From NCBI RefSeq assembly GCF_020497125.1, contig NC_059072.1, positions 278,114,045 through 278,178,044 on the forward strand: DNA of 64,000 nucleotides. Direction: 5' to 3'. The DNA comes from Mauremys mutica. Taxonomy: Eukaryota; Chordata; Testudines; Geoemydidae. Positions 47,783 to 58,761 of the stretch are shown here, piece by piece. The position numbers and the translations under genes were made by a program. Below the pieces are notes generated by a model. It saw nothing but the letters and a program-made list of their open reading frames with translations, had not been told where the DNA came from and made no database searches. Every line of letters begins with the position of its first letter. The first letter of the stretch is position 1.

Positions 47783-48896
47783 TGTGACGAGTTCGGTCAC
47801 AGAGACCCCCTTGGGACTGTCACCTAATATGCTGAAATTACCTCTGAGCCCATTTTCCCTGATGACTTGGGACTCCAGAACCCTGTCTTGTTGAGCCAGA
47901 CACGCTATCTTACTGCAACACAGACCCAGGGCTGAACCACACCCCTAACGCTGCAGGCTTTAACTGAAAACCGCTCAGCAAGTACTCTTGTCTCCAGCAC
48001 CCAGACACCCAGTTCCCAATGGGATCCAAACTCCAAATAAATCTGTTTTACTAAAGCTTTATACAGGGTAAACTCATAAATTGTCCACCCTCTATAACAC
48101 TGATAGAGAAATATGCACAGCTATTTGCTCTCCCAAGTATTAATCACTCTGGGTTTGATAATAAATAAAAGTGATTGTATTAAATATACAAAATAATATT
48201 TAAGTGGTTTCAAGTAATAACAGACAGAACAAAGTAAGTCACCAAGCAAATTAAAGCAAAAACATGCAAGTCCAAGCCTAATACATTAAGAAACTGATAC
48301 AGGTAATATCTCACCCTCAGAGATGTTCCAATAAGCTTCTTTCACAGACTAGACACCTTCCTAGTCTGGGCCCAATCCTTCTTTGTTATAGCTCTTTTTA
48401 GTTCCAAAAGACACTTTAGGTGGAAAGCAGGGGTGTTCTCATGACTACAGCCCCTTTTGTTCTGTTCTACCCCCTTTTATATCTTTGGCCCAAGGCAGGA
48501 ATTGTTTTTCTCTCTGGTTCTCCAACTTCCCCCCTACCCCCCAATGGAAAAGCACCAGATTTAAGATGGATTCCAGCATCATGTGACAGGAAAGCTTGCA
48601 AGTAAATAAACCCATTCACAACCAATCGTATTAGTCAATGGGAGCCATCAAGATCCTAAGCCACCTTAATTGCCCACACTTTGCATAATTACAATAGGAC
48701 CTCAGATTAATACTTCATATTTCTAGTTTTAGATGCAAGAAAGATAAATTCATACAAATAGGATGAACACACTCAGTAGATTATAAGATTTGTAATCATA
48801 CTTTACAAGAGACCTTTTGCATAAAGCATATTCTAGTTACATTATATTCACACTCATTAGCATATTTCCATAAAACACATAGAGTGCACCGTCACA
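47783..48896. repeat. Solo LTR, 1114 bp
   Basis: TGTGACGAG...CGTCACA with the exact 5-bp duplication TACAG on both sides (47778-47782, 48897-48901). The first and last seven bases are perfect inverted repeats. No coding content. The 5-bp TSD and TG...CA ends mark an LTR; the class (retrovirus or Gypsy) and transcription direction are not determined. Confidence 0.85.
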
Positions 48897-50488
48897 TACA
48901 GTTTGTACTTGAACATCATTTTAATTTTTTTTAACAGGTGACATTGTTACCCTAGGGTTTTCAGTGATAATTTAACTTAACTATTTCTCTTCAGACAGTA
49001 TCAGGAATAAATCAGTGGGAACATAGCACTTCTATCTGATAAATGATTGGTACAAGCAAGCGTGCTCTTATATAAAACTGTTTATTAGATATGAATCACA
49101 CAAACACATACGGTATGTTTAGGACATCCCAGATATAGTTACCCTCAGTCTGAGATGGCTTCCAGGGGCGCTCTTTCTGTCGAGCTGATGTAGAGTTCAG
49201 ATGTCAGCTCCTTGCCTGAAGAAAAGCTCCCTTGGACTGCTTTGAGGTATTTACTTTTACCTAATCTTTTATAGCTAACTCTAACAAAGCACATAGCCTC
49301 TAGTGACTCCTAGTGGGTCAGCATAAGAACCTCAACTGGGTCACCAATTCTCCTAATTTCAAAAATGTATTTGTTCAACAATTCATTCTTAAATTCAACA
49401 ATTTAAACTACTCATTATTTCAAAATATCTCTAGTGTTTCCAGCCATAACAATGATATGTCAGGGGCACCTAAAACCAAGGTCCCTATACTTTCTTCCAT
49501 AATTTTCTTTCCCATCTTACCATTCTAATAAACAAACTGCAAGTATGCAGTTGCCTGACCTTGTATCATAAAGGCCCAAGATTATTCCTAGCTATGTGAT
49601 GTTTGGTTTTCAGCTGGCAGTGGCTGAACATACTGTCAAGTACTGGGGTACATTCAGGAATGTCAAATTTCAGGGCAAAAGTCACCTCCTTGCAGAGCAT
49701 ATATCTTTAATATTAGGATGTGTGCACGCGCATGCACATGTAGACACACACACACACAAAATGAGTTCAGTGAAGCACAGCATAGGATCAAGGCTCTCAA
49801 CCAAGACCAAACAATAATCTTCTCACTCTGTTTTCACTCCTGATTCTGCTTTGTTATAGACCAGACCTCTGGAGTACCCAAGGTTTGCAAAAGCATGGGC
49901 TTTGCAACCAAACAATTTTCCTTCAAATCCAGCAGGTCAGCACCAGGAACAAAACAACCACCACTATCTGAAACACCAAAATCACCACAATTGGATGTAA
50001 AGGCAGATTAAAGATCCCCATTACCATTGGAGATCATCTCAACAATATTTTCCGCAATTTGTATTCCAATCTTTGCTAACCTTCTTAATTACTTGCTTAA
50101 TCTCATTGGTAGATTGATGGACAGTGACCATTATCTTACATGTTTCCTATTTTGCACTTTATAAATAATTCCTCAAAAAGGGAATATCTATAAAACAATT
50201 ACATTCATTCCAATGTGCACATATATTACATTTGAATGCAATGTGTATTTCACTTTTAATTGCTATATTTCAATTCAGGTACTTAAAATTTAAAATCACA
50301 TCCTTCAATAGCTACAAAACAGCAGAAACTTCTGCCTTCATGGGGATTATGAAGTACATGATGCACATAATTAATTATGAGCACTGGGCACCAACTTCTA
50401 AAACATACACAATTATCATCCGCATACACAGTCACAAATTCACTTACAAAAGAATCAATAACATAATACAATTTTCCCTCTGTTATTT
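48897..50488. other. Unassigned DNA, possibly retroviral 3' region
   Basis: Starts with the right TSD of the solo LTR. It lies downstream of the env remnant (minus strand), so it could hold that provirus's 3' LTR, but no LTR pair was matched. CA tract at 49743-49758. Confidence 0.35.
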
Positions 50489-51274
50489 CTAAACACACAT
50501 TTTGTGATTGCAAGGTATTGCGGTGCATTCATATTCAATCCCAAATTCTTCTAAATTGGCACCCAATTTTACTGTCTTCCACCACTGGGCCTCTTTCAAT
50601 ACCCATCCTCCGTGGTCCATGGGCTCCATCACTGTTTGATTAACATTAAGTCCCCAGGCTACAAAGAGGAAAAGCCACCTTATTTCCACTTCTCACATTA
50701 GTAAAACAGATACATTGATTTCTCCAAATCTTTTATCAAAGGTAAAATTTACCATTTTCAACCAGGATTTTAAATCTCTTTCAATCTGGGTGGAATTCTT
50801 CCAAATAATGCTCCTAATTTCCAGCGAGTATCCTGCTCATAACCACTCAAGTCGTGTTCTTTAACACATGAATAATACACATCTGCATTTGTATGCATGC
50901 CAGATTCAAGAAACATTATTTTGGAAGGCAGCAATTGCCTGCAAGTGGCAGAGATGGCCCTTTTCATGGAATTGCTCCCATTCCTTTAAAACATGTGGCA
51001 ATCCATCCTTAATTGATCTAAGGATACCCTCGGGGTGTTGCTTTATATATTGCCTCACTGCATTCATTTTATTCACAAGCACCTCCTTACTTATACTATT
51101 GAGAACTCCTACCCCAGTACTAATTGCTCCCAAAATATCCATTTTCTTCCAGTCCTTACAGGATCTGGGAATATCATGAAGATTTATCCAATTTCTCCAG
51201 CCTTCAAATAATAGTTGGACGAACTTTCCACAGTGAGGTTCTATTGTTGAGATGTTTGCTAAAATGAGGTCCAC
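50489..51274 (-). pseudogene. env: Endogenous retrovirus env (transmembrane subunit) remnant
   Basis: The minus-strand segment 50906-51274 (122 residues) shows an ILGAISTGVGVLNSI-like heptad-rich stretch, the type found in the ectodomain of retroviral transmembrane Env, then a conserved-looking NLACIQ-like segment that continues after 50906 in decayed form. Stops and frameshifts follow to about 50489. No intact surface subunit and no full transmembrane anchor were recognised. It lies downstream of RT on the same strand, in retroviral order. Non-functional. Confidence 0.55.
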
Positions 51275-52088
51275 AATAACCTGGTTCTTTTAGCCACATT
51301 TCATTGTGTTTACTGGACATCCACAGACTAACCATAATTTAATTTACTCTTTAACTCATCTCTACATGCTTCTTTACATTGGCTGGCTCTGGTTTCCACA
51401 AATGCTCCAATAATAACTACAGATTGTTCCAGAATTCACACTTCTATAACTTTTACTCTATGGGGTCCCTGAAGGACCCCTTGTCCTGTCTTGTTGGGTT
51501 GCAGATTAATAACTATTTTACCATAGCATCATTTAAACACCCTATTGTCCAAACATCCTGTATCCCTGTTACAAATTTCCTGAGGAAACAGAGCCTCCCA
51601 CGTATGACATAAAACAACCTTTCATTCCCCTCCTGGTATCACTGTATGTAGTCTCGCCTCCCCTAGCCTTTCCTGACAGTGTTTGGGTATAAAAGAGAGG
51701 GTTCAGCCTAAACTGCATTGTCTTTTCTCCTGGTGCAGTCATCTTGGGGATGCCAGTTCACAAATGAACATGAAAGGGGTTTACAGGTGGAAAAAAGATT
51801 AAAATTTCAACTAACAATTATCACCCAATTTTAAGTCTGAAAGTCCCACATCAGTGTTGCTGTTTTCCTTCCACCAGCAGATGGCCCTTCATTTTGTCAT
51901 TTGGAGGTGGGTCGTGGGTATGCTCACTTCTCTCCAATTGACAAAAAACCCCTTCCAGGAAGCACTGACAGCCCTGCATGAGGCTTTTATAGTCACTGCA
52001 TCATTCACTTTGCATGCATGGGAAGTTTTCCCATGCTCCTGGCACAACAGGTTCCAAATTCATACCATCAGAGGAGCAGGCCTGCAAT

Positions 52089-52412
52089 TCAAATGCCAGC
52101 CAAAACAGCCCACAAAAGTGCATCAACTCCAAGGTCTTCCAGCATCCACACAATTAATAATCTGAAACTCAAAGCAGAATCAAAGGGCTTGTTGGGGCTG
52201 GACACATGAAAATTATTAATCTTGCCAGTGTGAACATATTTCACTGAGGAGTGGGCAATTTTCAGTAACATGGTGGGAAATCCCACTAGAAATTTCCAAT
52301 GCTGCAAAGCACAGTCTAGTGCCAAAACCTCCTTTGCACAGGGGATGAATCCACTTTCTACTTCACTTAAAAGTTTTGGAGGTATAAGCCAAAGGGCAGA
52401 TCCCTGCTCCAT
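52089..52412 (-). pseudogene. Endogenous retrovirus RNase H/pol remnant
   Basis: A 107-residue open segment with CAKEVLALDCALQHWKFLVG resembles the RNase H region between RT and integrase in retroviral Pol (ALxxAVxHWRxYLxG style). Further pol sequence was not resolved. Collinear with the RT remnant upstream. Confidence 0.45.
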
Positions 52413-52748
52413 GGGCCTGACTCAGCACAGCTTCCATCCTCCTTTCTGTTATTGCCACTGCAGCACAAATGATTGTCCCAACCTGGGGCTATGTTAGGGA
52501 TGGGGCTTAGGCTCAGGCTTGTTTTGACTGGAACATGGCTTTTTGTTTCAAAGGGCTACAATTCTAGTTCATCCCCTTCTTTAACAATTCATGTAGAGGC
52601 ACTGCTTCCCTAGAATCCCTCAATAAAACCTCAGAGAAATTAACCATTCCCAGAAAGAACCTAAGAAATGTGACATCTGCGGCAGCTGGTAATTTAAGAA
52701 TCAGCTCCATTCTCTATTAGTCAGGAGAATACCCCTTCTGTCCCCAAA

Positions 52749-53169
52749 TCACTCTAAGTACATGTTGGGAGCTTTCTTTGGGCTTATTTTAAATCCAGTT
52801 TCCTGAATCTTTTGTACCGCGCTATCAGATACTTCCAAATTCTCCTCCCTGGTCTGAGTGCAAACCAGTATATCATCAAGATAAAAAATCACACTGTCCC
52901 TCTCAAGCATCCCATCCCACATCTTGACACACACAAATAATAGGAGCAAAATTCCATCCTTTGGGGACTCTGACAAAACATAACTGCTTCCCTTGAAATA
53001 CAAAAGCAAATTTGCAATTGCTATCCCGATGTAAAGGAATAAGAAAAAAAGCATTGGCCAAATCCAAAACTGAAAACCACTGGGCCCCTCCTATAACGGA
53101 TGCCATCACCTCCTGATATTTAGCCACAATGGTAGTCTTTCTCATTGATTCGTCACAGAGCTTCTGCAT
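52749..53169 (-). pseudogene. pol: Endogenous retrovirus reverse transcriptase remnant
   Basis: Two overlapping frames carry FSVLDLANAFFLIPL, a VPKGWNFAPI block (family: LPQG...SP) and the catalytic IFYLDDILV motif. A frameshift lies between these near 52903-53054. The combination is retroviral rather than LINE or Gypsy. Truncated and broken; gag was not recognised. Confidence 0.75.
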
Positions 53170-54547
53170 AGATATTTCCTCATCTCCATCCTGCCTGGCT
53201 TCTGACTAGAGATTGAGACAGTACATGTATGCTCTCAACTTACCCTGCACCCCCTTTTTCTGTATAAAGAAATGTTAACAAGAGTAAATATTTAAAAACA
53301 AATAATAGATCCAGACAAGTTATCAGCTTGACCAATTGTCCAATTTTAATCATCTTCTAGTTATGAGGAGGGTAGCATGGCAACCTCCTCCTGAGCACAT
53401 CCCCATGGCCAAAGGTAATACCATAGTATCCAGCCTGTTTCGCTTCTTCAGGACCCTTTACGATATCCACACACTTCTGTGGCTACCACCCCCACCTGAG
53501 CCAGTTAAAAATAGTTCTCAAAGTCCCACAAATAAAGTCCATCACCATAACACAAAGATTCATACTCTGCTCTGGCTTTTCCACCAGACACAGAGTTTTT
53601 CTCCTGTCTCAGTCTGCCACTTGCAGATCTTTCTATCTGAAACTAAGCCTAATCTGTGCCTGCCAGGGGTCAGCTCCCCAACTCCTCTGCCCGTGGGCAA
53701 CACAAGCACTCCCCCCTACACTCGTCCTACTGTCGCTCTACAGGTTAGAGATAGGAACATGCCAACCTCCAAGCATCTCCTTGAGGTGTCTAGGTCTTGT
53801 GCCAGTGGACTCAAAGAGTATTCACAGATTTGCTGCTTCCAAAGAAGCAGAAACCCTCAACTCACCAGTTATTCCTCAGATCACCACTCTGCTTAACAAC
53901 ATGTTTATTGTGAAAATGAGTAAAAAAAATTATTTAACCGAGTGTATAGTTTCAAGTGGCAGTAATTAGAAGTATTGAAAACCAATGGTTACATATAAAA
54001 TAAAAACATAACACACATTGTAGAATCTAGGCTTAATTAACAGAGCATGTTCTACAGAGCAATGCTGTCATGTTCTACAGAGCAATGCTCAACCAAAGTC
54101 CTTCCAGTATTTTACAGCTGTGACCCTCCATTTATAAGACAAACATGCTGTTAGCTGGCTGCTTCAGTGAAGGACACAGGGTGTATCTCTGCAGCCCTAG
54201 ATATCATCCAGCAATCCATTAGCTCTACTCATAAAGAGGATCCCCTTCTGCTATTTATTTCTTCCTACAATTTTCCCTTCCTGAAGATTTTTGCAATCTC
54301 TTGTTTAGCATTTGCCTCAGTGTTCAAACAGGGATCATGACCAGTCAGAGATAAGTGTCTGTTACCTCCCATTTGGGAGGAAACTATCTGAGACATGTCA
54401 CCTCCAAGTTACCTGCCTTAAGAACATAATTTTAAGTACAGTCACAACTCCTTAAATAGATTACTAGCTCTCAGTAGAGACCTCACATGCCATCCTTTAG
54501 TGAATTATTATGAATATATTTGACCCAGAGGATCCCTGTAAAACTCT
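53170..54547. other. Unassigned DNA, possibly retroviral 5' region
   Basis: Lies upstream of the RT remnant in its reading direction, so a leader or 5' LTR may be included, but no termini were identified. Contains a short direct repeat at 54046-54089. Confidence 0.35.
54046..54089. repeat. Tandem duplication of a 21-bp word
   Basis: CATGTTCTACAGAGCAATGC T occurs twice exactly (54046-54066, 54069-54089), separated by GT. Confidence 0.95.
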
Positions 54548-55140
54548 ATGCACCCTTTGTGCTCTCTGCCAGTTGGTACCAGGAGGTTCCGGGATCACAG
54601 AAGTGTTAGAGTAATATACGCCATCATATGCCAGCAATGCCCCTCTGCTATGTACATCGGCCAAACTGGACAGTCTCTAAGAAAAAGGATAAATGGACAC
54701 AAATCAGATATTAGGAATGTCAATATACAAAAACCTGTAGGAGAACACTTCAACCTCCCTGGCCACACAATAGCAGATCTTAAGGTGGCCATCCTGCAGC
54801 AAAAAAACTTCAGGACCAGACTTCAAAGAGAAACTGCTGAGCTTCAGTTCATCTGAAAATTTGACACCATCAGCTCAGGATTAAACAAAGACTGTCTTGC
54901 CAACTACAGAACCAGTTTCTCTTCTCTTGGTTTTAACACCTCAGCTGCTAGAAGAGGGCCTCATCCTCCCTGATTGAACTAACCTTGTTATCTCTAGCCT
55001 GCTTCTTGCTTGCTTATATATACCTGCCCCTGGAAATTTCCACTACATGCATCCGATGAAGTGGGTATTCACCCACGAAAGCTCATGCTCCAAAACGTCT
55101 GTTAGTCGATAAGGTGCCACAAGAATCTTTGCTGCTTTTA
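54548..55140 (+). mobile_element. Penelope-like element, GIY-YIG end and 3' region
   Basis: The 102-residue frame 54548-54856 holds the GIY-YIG endonuclease of Penelope-like elements: VIYAIICQQCPSAMYIGQTG, then LRKRINGHKSDI and VGEHFNLPGH. The usual tail follows in decayed form, GLNKD near 54880, and the 3' region contains a hammerhead-like fold at 55053-55090 and the terminal words ACGTCTGTTAGTC and AAGGTGCCACAAG. Only the C-terminal domain and 3' end remain; the RT is missing. These elements use RT plus GIY-YIG endonuclease to insert. Confidence 0.9.
55053..55090 (+). ncRNA. Hammerhead-ribozyme-like fold in Penelope 3' region
   Basis: CCGATGA (consensus CUGAUGA), one extra A, stem GTGGG-TATTCA-CCCAC, GAAA, then short stem AGC-TCAT-GCT followed by C. 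Penelope-like elements are known to carry hammerhead motifs. This copy has U4 replaced by C and an extra A before the stem, so activity is doubtful. Confidence 0.5.
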
Positions 55141-55604
55141 CAGAAGTGTTAGAGTGGGAGTCATTATATGTTGATATTACACAGCTTTACAAGTTTTTTC
55201 TTAGCATGTGAGCATTGTTCATTCTTTGGAGAAATGTTGCATTGTTAGTTCTGGTTTTGGGGAAACTGTTGCAAACAGCAAGATAATTTCCTCTCTGTCG
55301 TCATCTCTCTAACTGGAGTTAATTCTTGGGGCTGAGCTTCCTTAATGTGGGGATTGCATGCTGTTTGACCACCTCCGTTTAAGAATGGGTGTATACACTG
55401 TAAAATGGCACTAACAGAATGCTTGGACTCTGCACTGCTGATTTCTCCTTCAATGGAAAACTGACTGCAAAGATCCTACATCTGCTATTACTCAGCAGAG
55501 AGGTGATACTTGGGGATTTCATTTATGGTATAAACTCATTGCCCAAATTTTCCATCTCTTATTTAATTCACTAATCATTAAATCGGCTTGACTGGTCTCT
55601 ATAG
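55141..55604. other. Unassigned intergenic DNA
   Basis: No gene or repeat recognised. Confidence 0.5.
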
Positions 55605-55753
55605 GTTCATATATTATTAGGGTTGGAAGAGACTATCTAGTCCAACCCCCTGCTCAAAACAAGACCAATCACCAAATGGGCCCTTCAAGGATTAGCACTC
55701 ACAACCCTGGGTTTAGCAGGCCAATGCACAAACCACTGAGCTATCACTCCCCC
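55605..55753 (-). repeat. tRNA-derived SINE with CR1-like 3' tail
   Basis: On the minus strand: tRNA-like head with A-box-like ATAGCTCAGTGG and B-box-like GGGTTGTGAGTGC, a GGCCTGCTAAACCC linker, and tail GGGGGTTGGACTAGATAG resembling the CR1 3' UTR. This is the known tortoise Pol III SINE pattern. The copy differs at many CpG or point sites from the one at 60125. Confidence 0.9.
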
Positions 55754-56069
55754 ACAATAGTTGTCAGTGCCCTTTATTCAGAGGACAAGAGAAATGCAGC
55801 TAGCTCTTCTAAATTACTCCTCATTGCGGTGACCACCACACAGGGTCATTCTGGAAGTGAAAGATTGTCTCTCACTTCATTGCAGTGCTCTGGCTATGTC
55901 ATTTCACTCCTCTCCAAAATCCCTCTGTCACCTAGAGATTCCTTTGGACCAGCAGAATTCCCAACTGCCTGGCTAAACCGGATTTCCATCTAATTTGTAC
56001 TGCTGGGGGAGGGGTAGTGGGAAGGTAGGGGTATATGTGTAAGACATATGCAAACAAAGTAGGCAGAGT
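55754..56069. other. Unassigned intergenic DNA
   Basis: No gene or repeat recognised. Confidence 0.5.
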
Positions 56070-56260
56070 CCGCAGTACGGACCAGAGACCATGATACTGG
56101 ATTAGCAATCAGGAGACCTAGGTGCTAGTCTAACCTGTGACCTTGCGTAAATTGCTTCCCTGTTTGTGCCTCTTTTTACCCACTTACCCTTTGTTTACTT
56201 GGACTGTAAACTTCTTGGGGCAAGAACTCCTAAAGCACAGTAGTCTCAGTTGAGGCCATC
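56070..56260 (+). repeat. MIR-like SINE
   Basis: Words in consensus order: AATCAGGAGACCTAGGTG, CTGTGACCTTGCGTAAATTG, CTTCCCTGTTTGTGCCTC, GGACTGTAAACTTCTTGGGG. Fits the sense MIR pattern with a 3' extension (TTGTAAGCTCTTCGGGG-like). Confidence 0.8.
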
Positions 56261-56640
56261 TGATCCTACCATATTATAAACAGATGACGATGGAGGATCT
56301 AACCGAAAAAAATATTTTTTTCTCCCATCATCAGTCTCCTGAGACAAGCAGTTTCTTGCAGCTTAATTTTTCGAATACTCTGAGCATTCCCTAGTACCAT
56401 TTCTTGAAGCAGTAGGGTAGATTGTCTTTTATCTTAACCATTCATCCTGTTTATTTTGCCTCCATCTGAGAGAAAATCAGTCGCTTTGCTATCATTGTTG
56501 TATTTTCTCTTCAAACAATCTGTTATATTTCTGAAGATGACTGAATTGTTTACACTTGAACTGTAAACATGTATCATTATTATTGAGTCAAGGTAGGTGA
56601 GGTAATATCTTTTTATTGGACCAATGTGTCTTGGTGTAAA

Positions 56641-56680
56641 GGACAAGCTTTCAAGCATCACAGAGCTCTTCTTCAGGTCC
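56641..56680 (-). ncRNA. Hammerhead-related fold, second Penelope type
   Basis: Minus strand GGAC, CTGAAGA, a decayed GAGC/GCTT stem, GAAA, then GCTTGTCC; GGAC pairs with GTCC. It has the layout of the core at 55053 but with weaker stem II and GAAGA instead of GATGA. Probably inactive. Confidence 0.35.
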
Positions 56681-56753
56681 TGAGAAAAAAAAAACCCAGA
56701 ATGCCCAAGCTAAATACAAGGTGGGACAGATTATTAAGCATAAGGATTTAACA

Positions 56754-57042
56754 CAGGGATTGGCAACTTTTGGCATGCAGCGCGCCAGGGTAAGCACCCT
56801 GGCGGGCCGGGCCAGTTTGTTTACCTGACGCATCCACAGGTTCGGCTGTTCACGGCTCCCACTGGCCAGCACATCCCTCGACCCGCGGTGCTTCCCAATG
56901 CCCCCATTGGCCTGGGATGGTGAACCACGGCCAGTGGGAGCCGTGATCGGCCGAACCTGCAGATGTGGCAGGTAAACAAACCGGCCTGGCCTGTCAGGGT
57001 GCTTACCCTGGCGAGCCACATGCCAAAAGTTGCTGATCCCTG
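56754..57042. mobile_element. Type B hAT MITE inserted in the Penelope 3' region
   Basis: 289 bp with the perfect 8-bp TSD ATTTAACA on both sides. Left CAGGGATTGGCAACTTTTGG; right AAAGTTGCTGATCCCTG. Palindromic body with a small deletion relative to the 334-bp copy at 21089. Two ORFs crossing it are not genes. Confidence 0.95.
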
Positions 57043-58172
57043 ATTTAACACATGCTGTGGGAGACCTCTTAAAATAAATGGTACAATTAAGTGTTAGTGG
57101 AAAGTAGGGCATGTTACAAATTGTTGTAATGAGCCATAAACTAGTGTATCATTAAGTCCATGTATTTTTAGTGTGTAGCAAAGTTATGAATTTAAGTTTC
57201 CAGGCTCATCTCTTGAAGGTGTTCTTCAAGTTTCTTTTGACAACGATGATTGAGAGGTCAGATATGGAATGATCACTTTGTTCATCATTAGATTATAGTG
57301 GTTTTTTTTTTAATCTTTCATCTTTTTTTCTGTGTGAATTCACTCAAGAGTGAAATGATTGTATAGTTTTACTCACATAGTGGCGGAGCATTTGATGTGC
57401 TGGATGAGGTTGCTGGATGTTGTGCTGGCATTTGTAGGACCTATACACCTTGGAAAGCTTTGTTGTGGGGGATATTGACCACTATAGCAGTGGAGATATG
57501 TCTCCATGTTTTGTATATGTTGCTCTGGAAGGGTCTGGTGCGTCTTTGAGTGTCTGTGGGAGCTTGCTTCTGATGATTAACTTGGTAAGTTTAAGGGGTT
57601 GTTTGAAGGCCCAAAGAGGGGGTTCAGGAAATATTTCCTTCAGGATGTGTTCCCTATCAAGTATGGGTTGAAATTGTTTGGGTTCTAGTGTGGTGTGGCA
57701 AATCACAACTAAGGGAGCGGTCAGTGGTTGTTTTTTTTTTTCTGCATTAAAGCGTGTACTTTGTGGGTATTTGGGTTGCCTGTTTCATGATGTAATCTAC
57801 TTCTCAGATGGAGTGTCCTTATTTAGCGAAGATGGTTTTAAGTGTATTTAGGAGTGTATACCTTCCAGATTTCTCTTCAGAGAAAAGTCTGCTGTGCCTG
57901 ACTGTAGATAACAGATTTTATGGTGTGTCTGGAGTGGTTGCTGGAACTGTGGAGATAAGTGTAGTGATCCATAGGGTTTTGGGGTATAGTCATTTGTTGA
58001 AGCTGATTTTGGTGCACAAGAACTTGTAGCTAGTGTGAGAGCATCCTAGGAAGTGTTTGATGGGTGAGGGGAGACTGTTGATGTTGTGAAGGAAATCTAT
58101 GAGGGCATTTGGGTTCACTGTCCATAGGATGAAAATATCATTGATATATCTCAGGTATATCATTGGATTCAT

Positions 58173-58761
58173 GCATAGGCAGAGGGTATAAAAAGCCAGG
58201 GGAAGCTAAGCCTTGCCAAACAGCTGGCCTGACATGTTTGGAGCATGCTTTCTGAAAGGGTGGTGCCCCAGCTATGGCCTGCTATTACTCGTCCTCTTCC
58301 CCTGTGCCTCTGCCTCTTCCCATCCCTGCTTTGCCTGCTGGGGGCCTTGCGGGAGGGGGTGAATTGGTGCATGTGAGTGGTGAGTGGCTGGCTGGTGGGT
58401 GGGCAGGTGGGATGAGGGAGGGGGCAAAGAGGTGCATGCCCGGTGAATGACTGGACAGCTTGGCTGGCCACCCGGTGGGCAGGCAGGAGAGATCTGGGGG
58501 AGGAGGCAAAGAGACGCGAGCAGCAGGTGGGGGGGGAAGGGAAGGGGGAGAAGAGGCACAAGCAGTGGATGGAGAGCTGGGGGAGGGGGCAAAGAGGCAT
58601 GAACAGCAGATAGGGGTACCTCAGGGATGGGGGTGATGGGGTCGGGGTGGAGCATGGGTGGGGCTTTGGAAGGAGGAGGCTGAGTGGGGGCAGCCCTCAT
58701 GGTGTGGCCATGGCCTGGGCACATACAGCCTCCCCAAATAGAGGAGTCACGCACCATTCAT
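58173..58761. mobile_element. Unclassified 589-bp insertion with 8-bp TSD
   Basis: Splits the Penelope RT; GGATTCAT stands at 58165-58172 and again at 58762-58769, and the RT frame (EKYTMNP then MIYLRYIND) joins if the insert is removed. It is GC- and C/T-rich on the minus strand, with several related words around GCACCTCTTTGCCCCC. No clear inverted termini and no domain; minus-strand ORFs of 143 and 161 residues are proline-rich translations of low-complexity DNA. The 8-bp TSD suggests hAT-type mobilisation. Confidence 0.75.

Noticed and set aside
53336..53896. 186-residue plus-strand ORF
   Set aside because: No recognisable domain, on the strand opposite the retroviral remnants, and proline/serine-rich without clear structure; treated as chance.
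56651..57112. 153-residue minus-strand ORF
   Set aside because: Runs across a MITE inserted in Penelope 3' non-coding sequence; chance open frame.
58169..58757. Proline-rich minus-strand ORFs of 143 and 161 residues
   Set aside because: Overlapping frames of a C/T-rich insertion with no domain; both end at the insertion edges.
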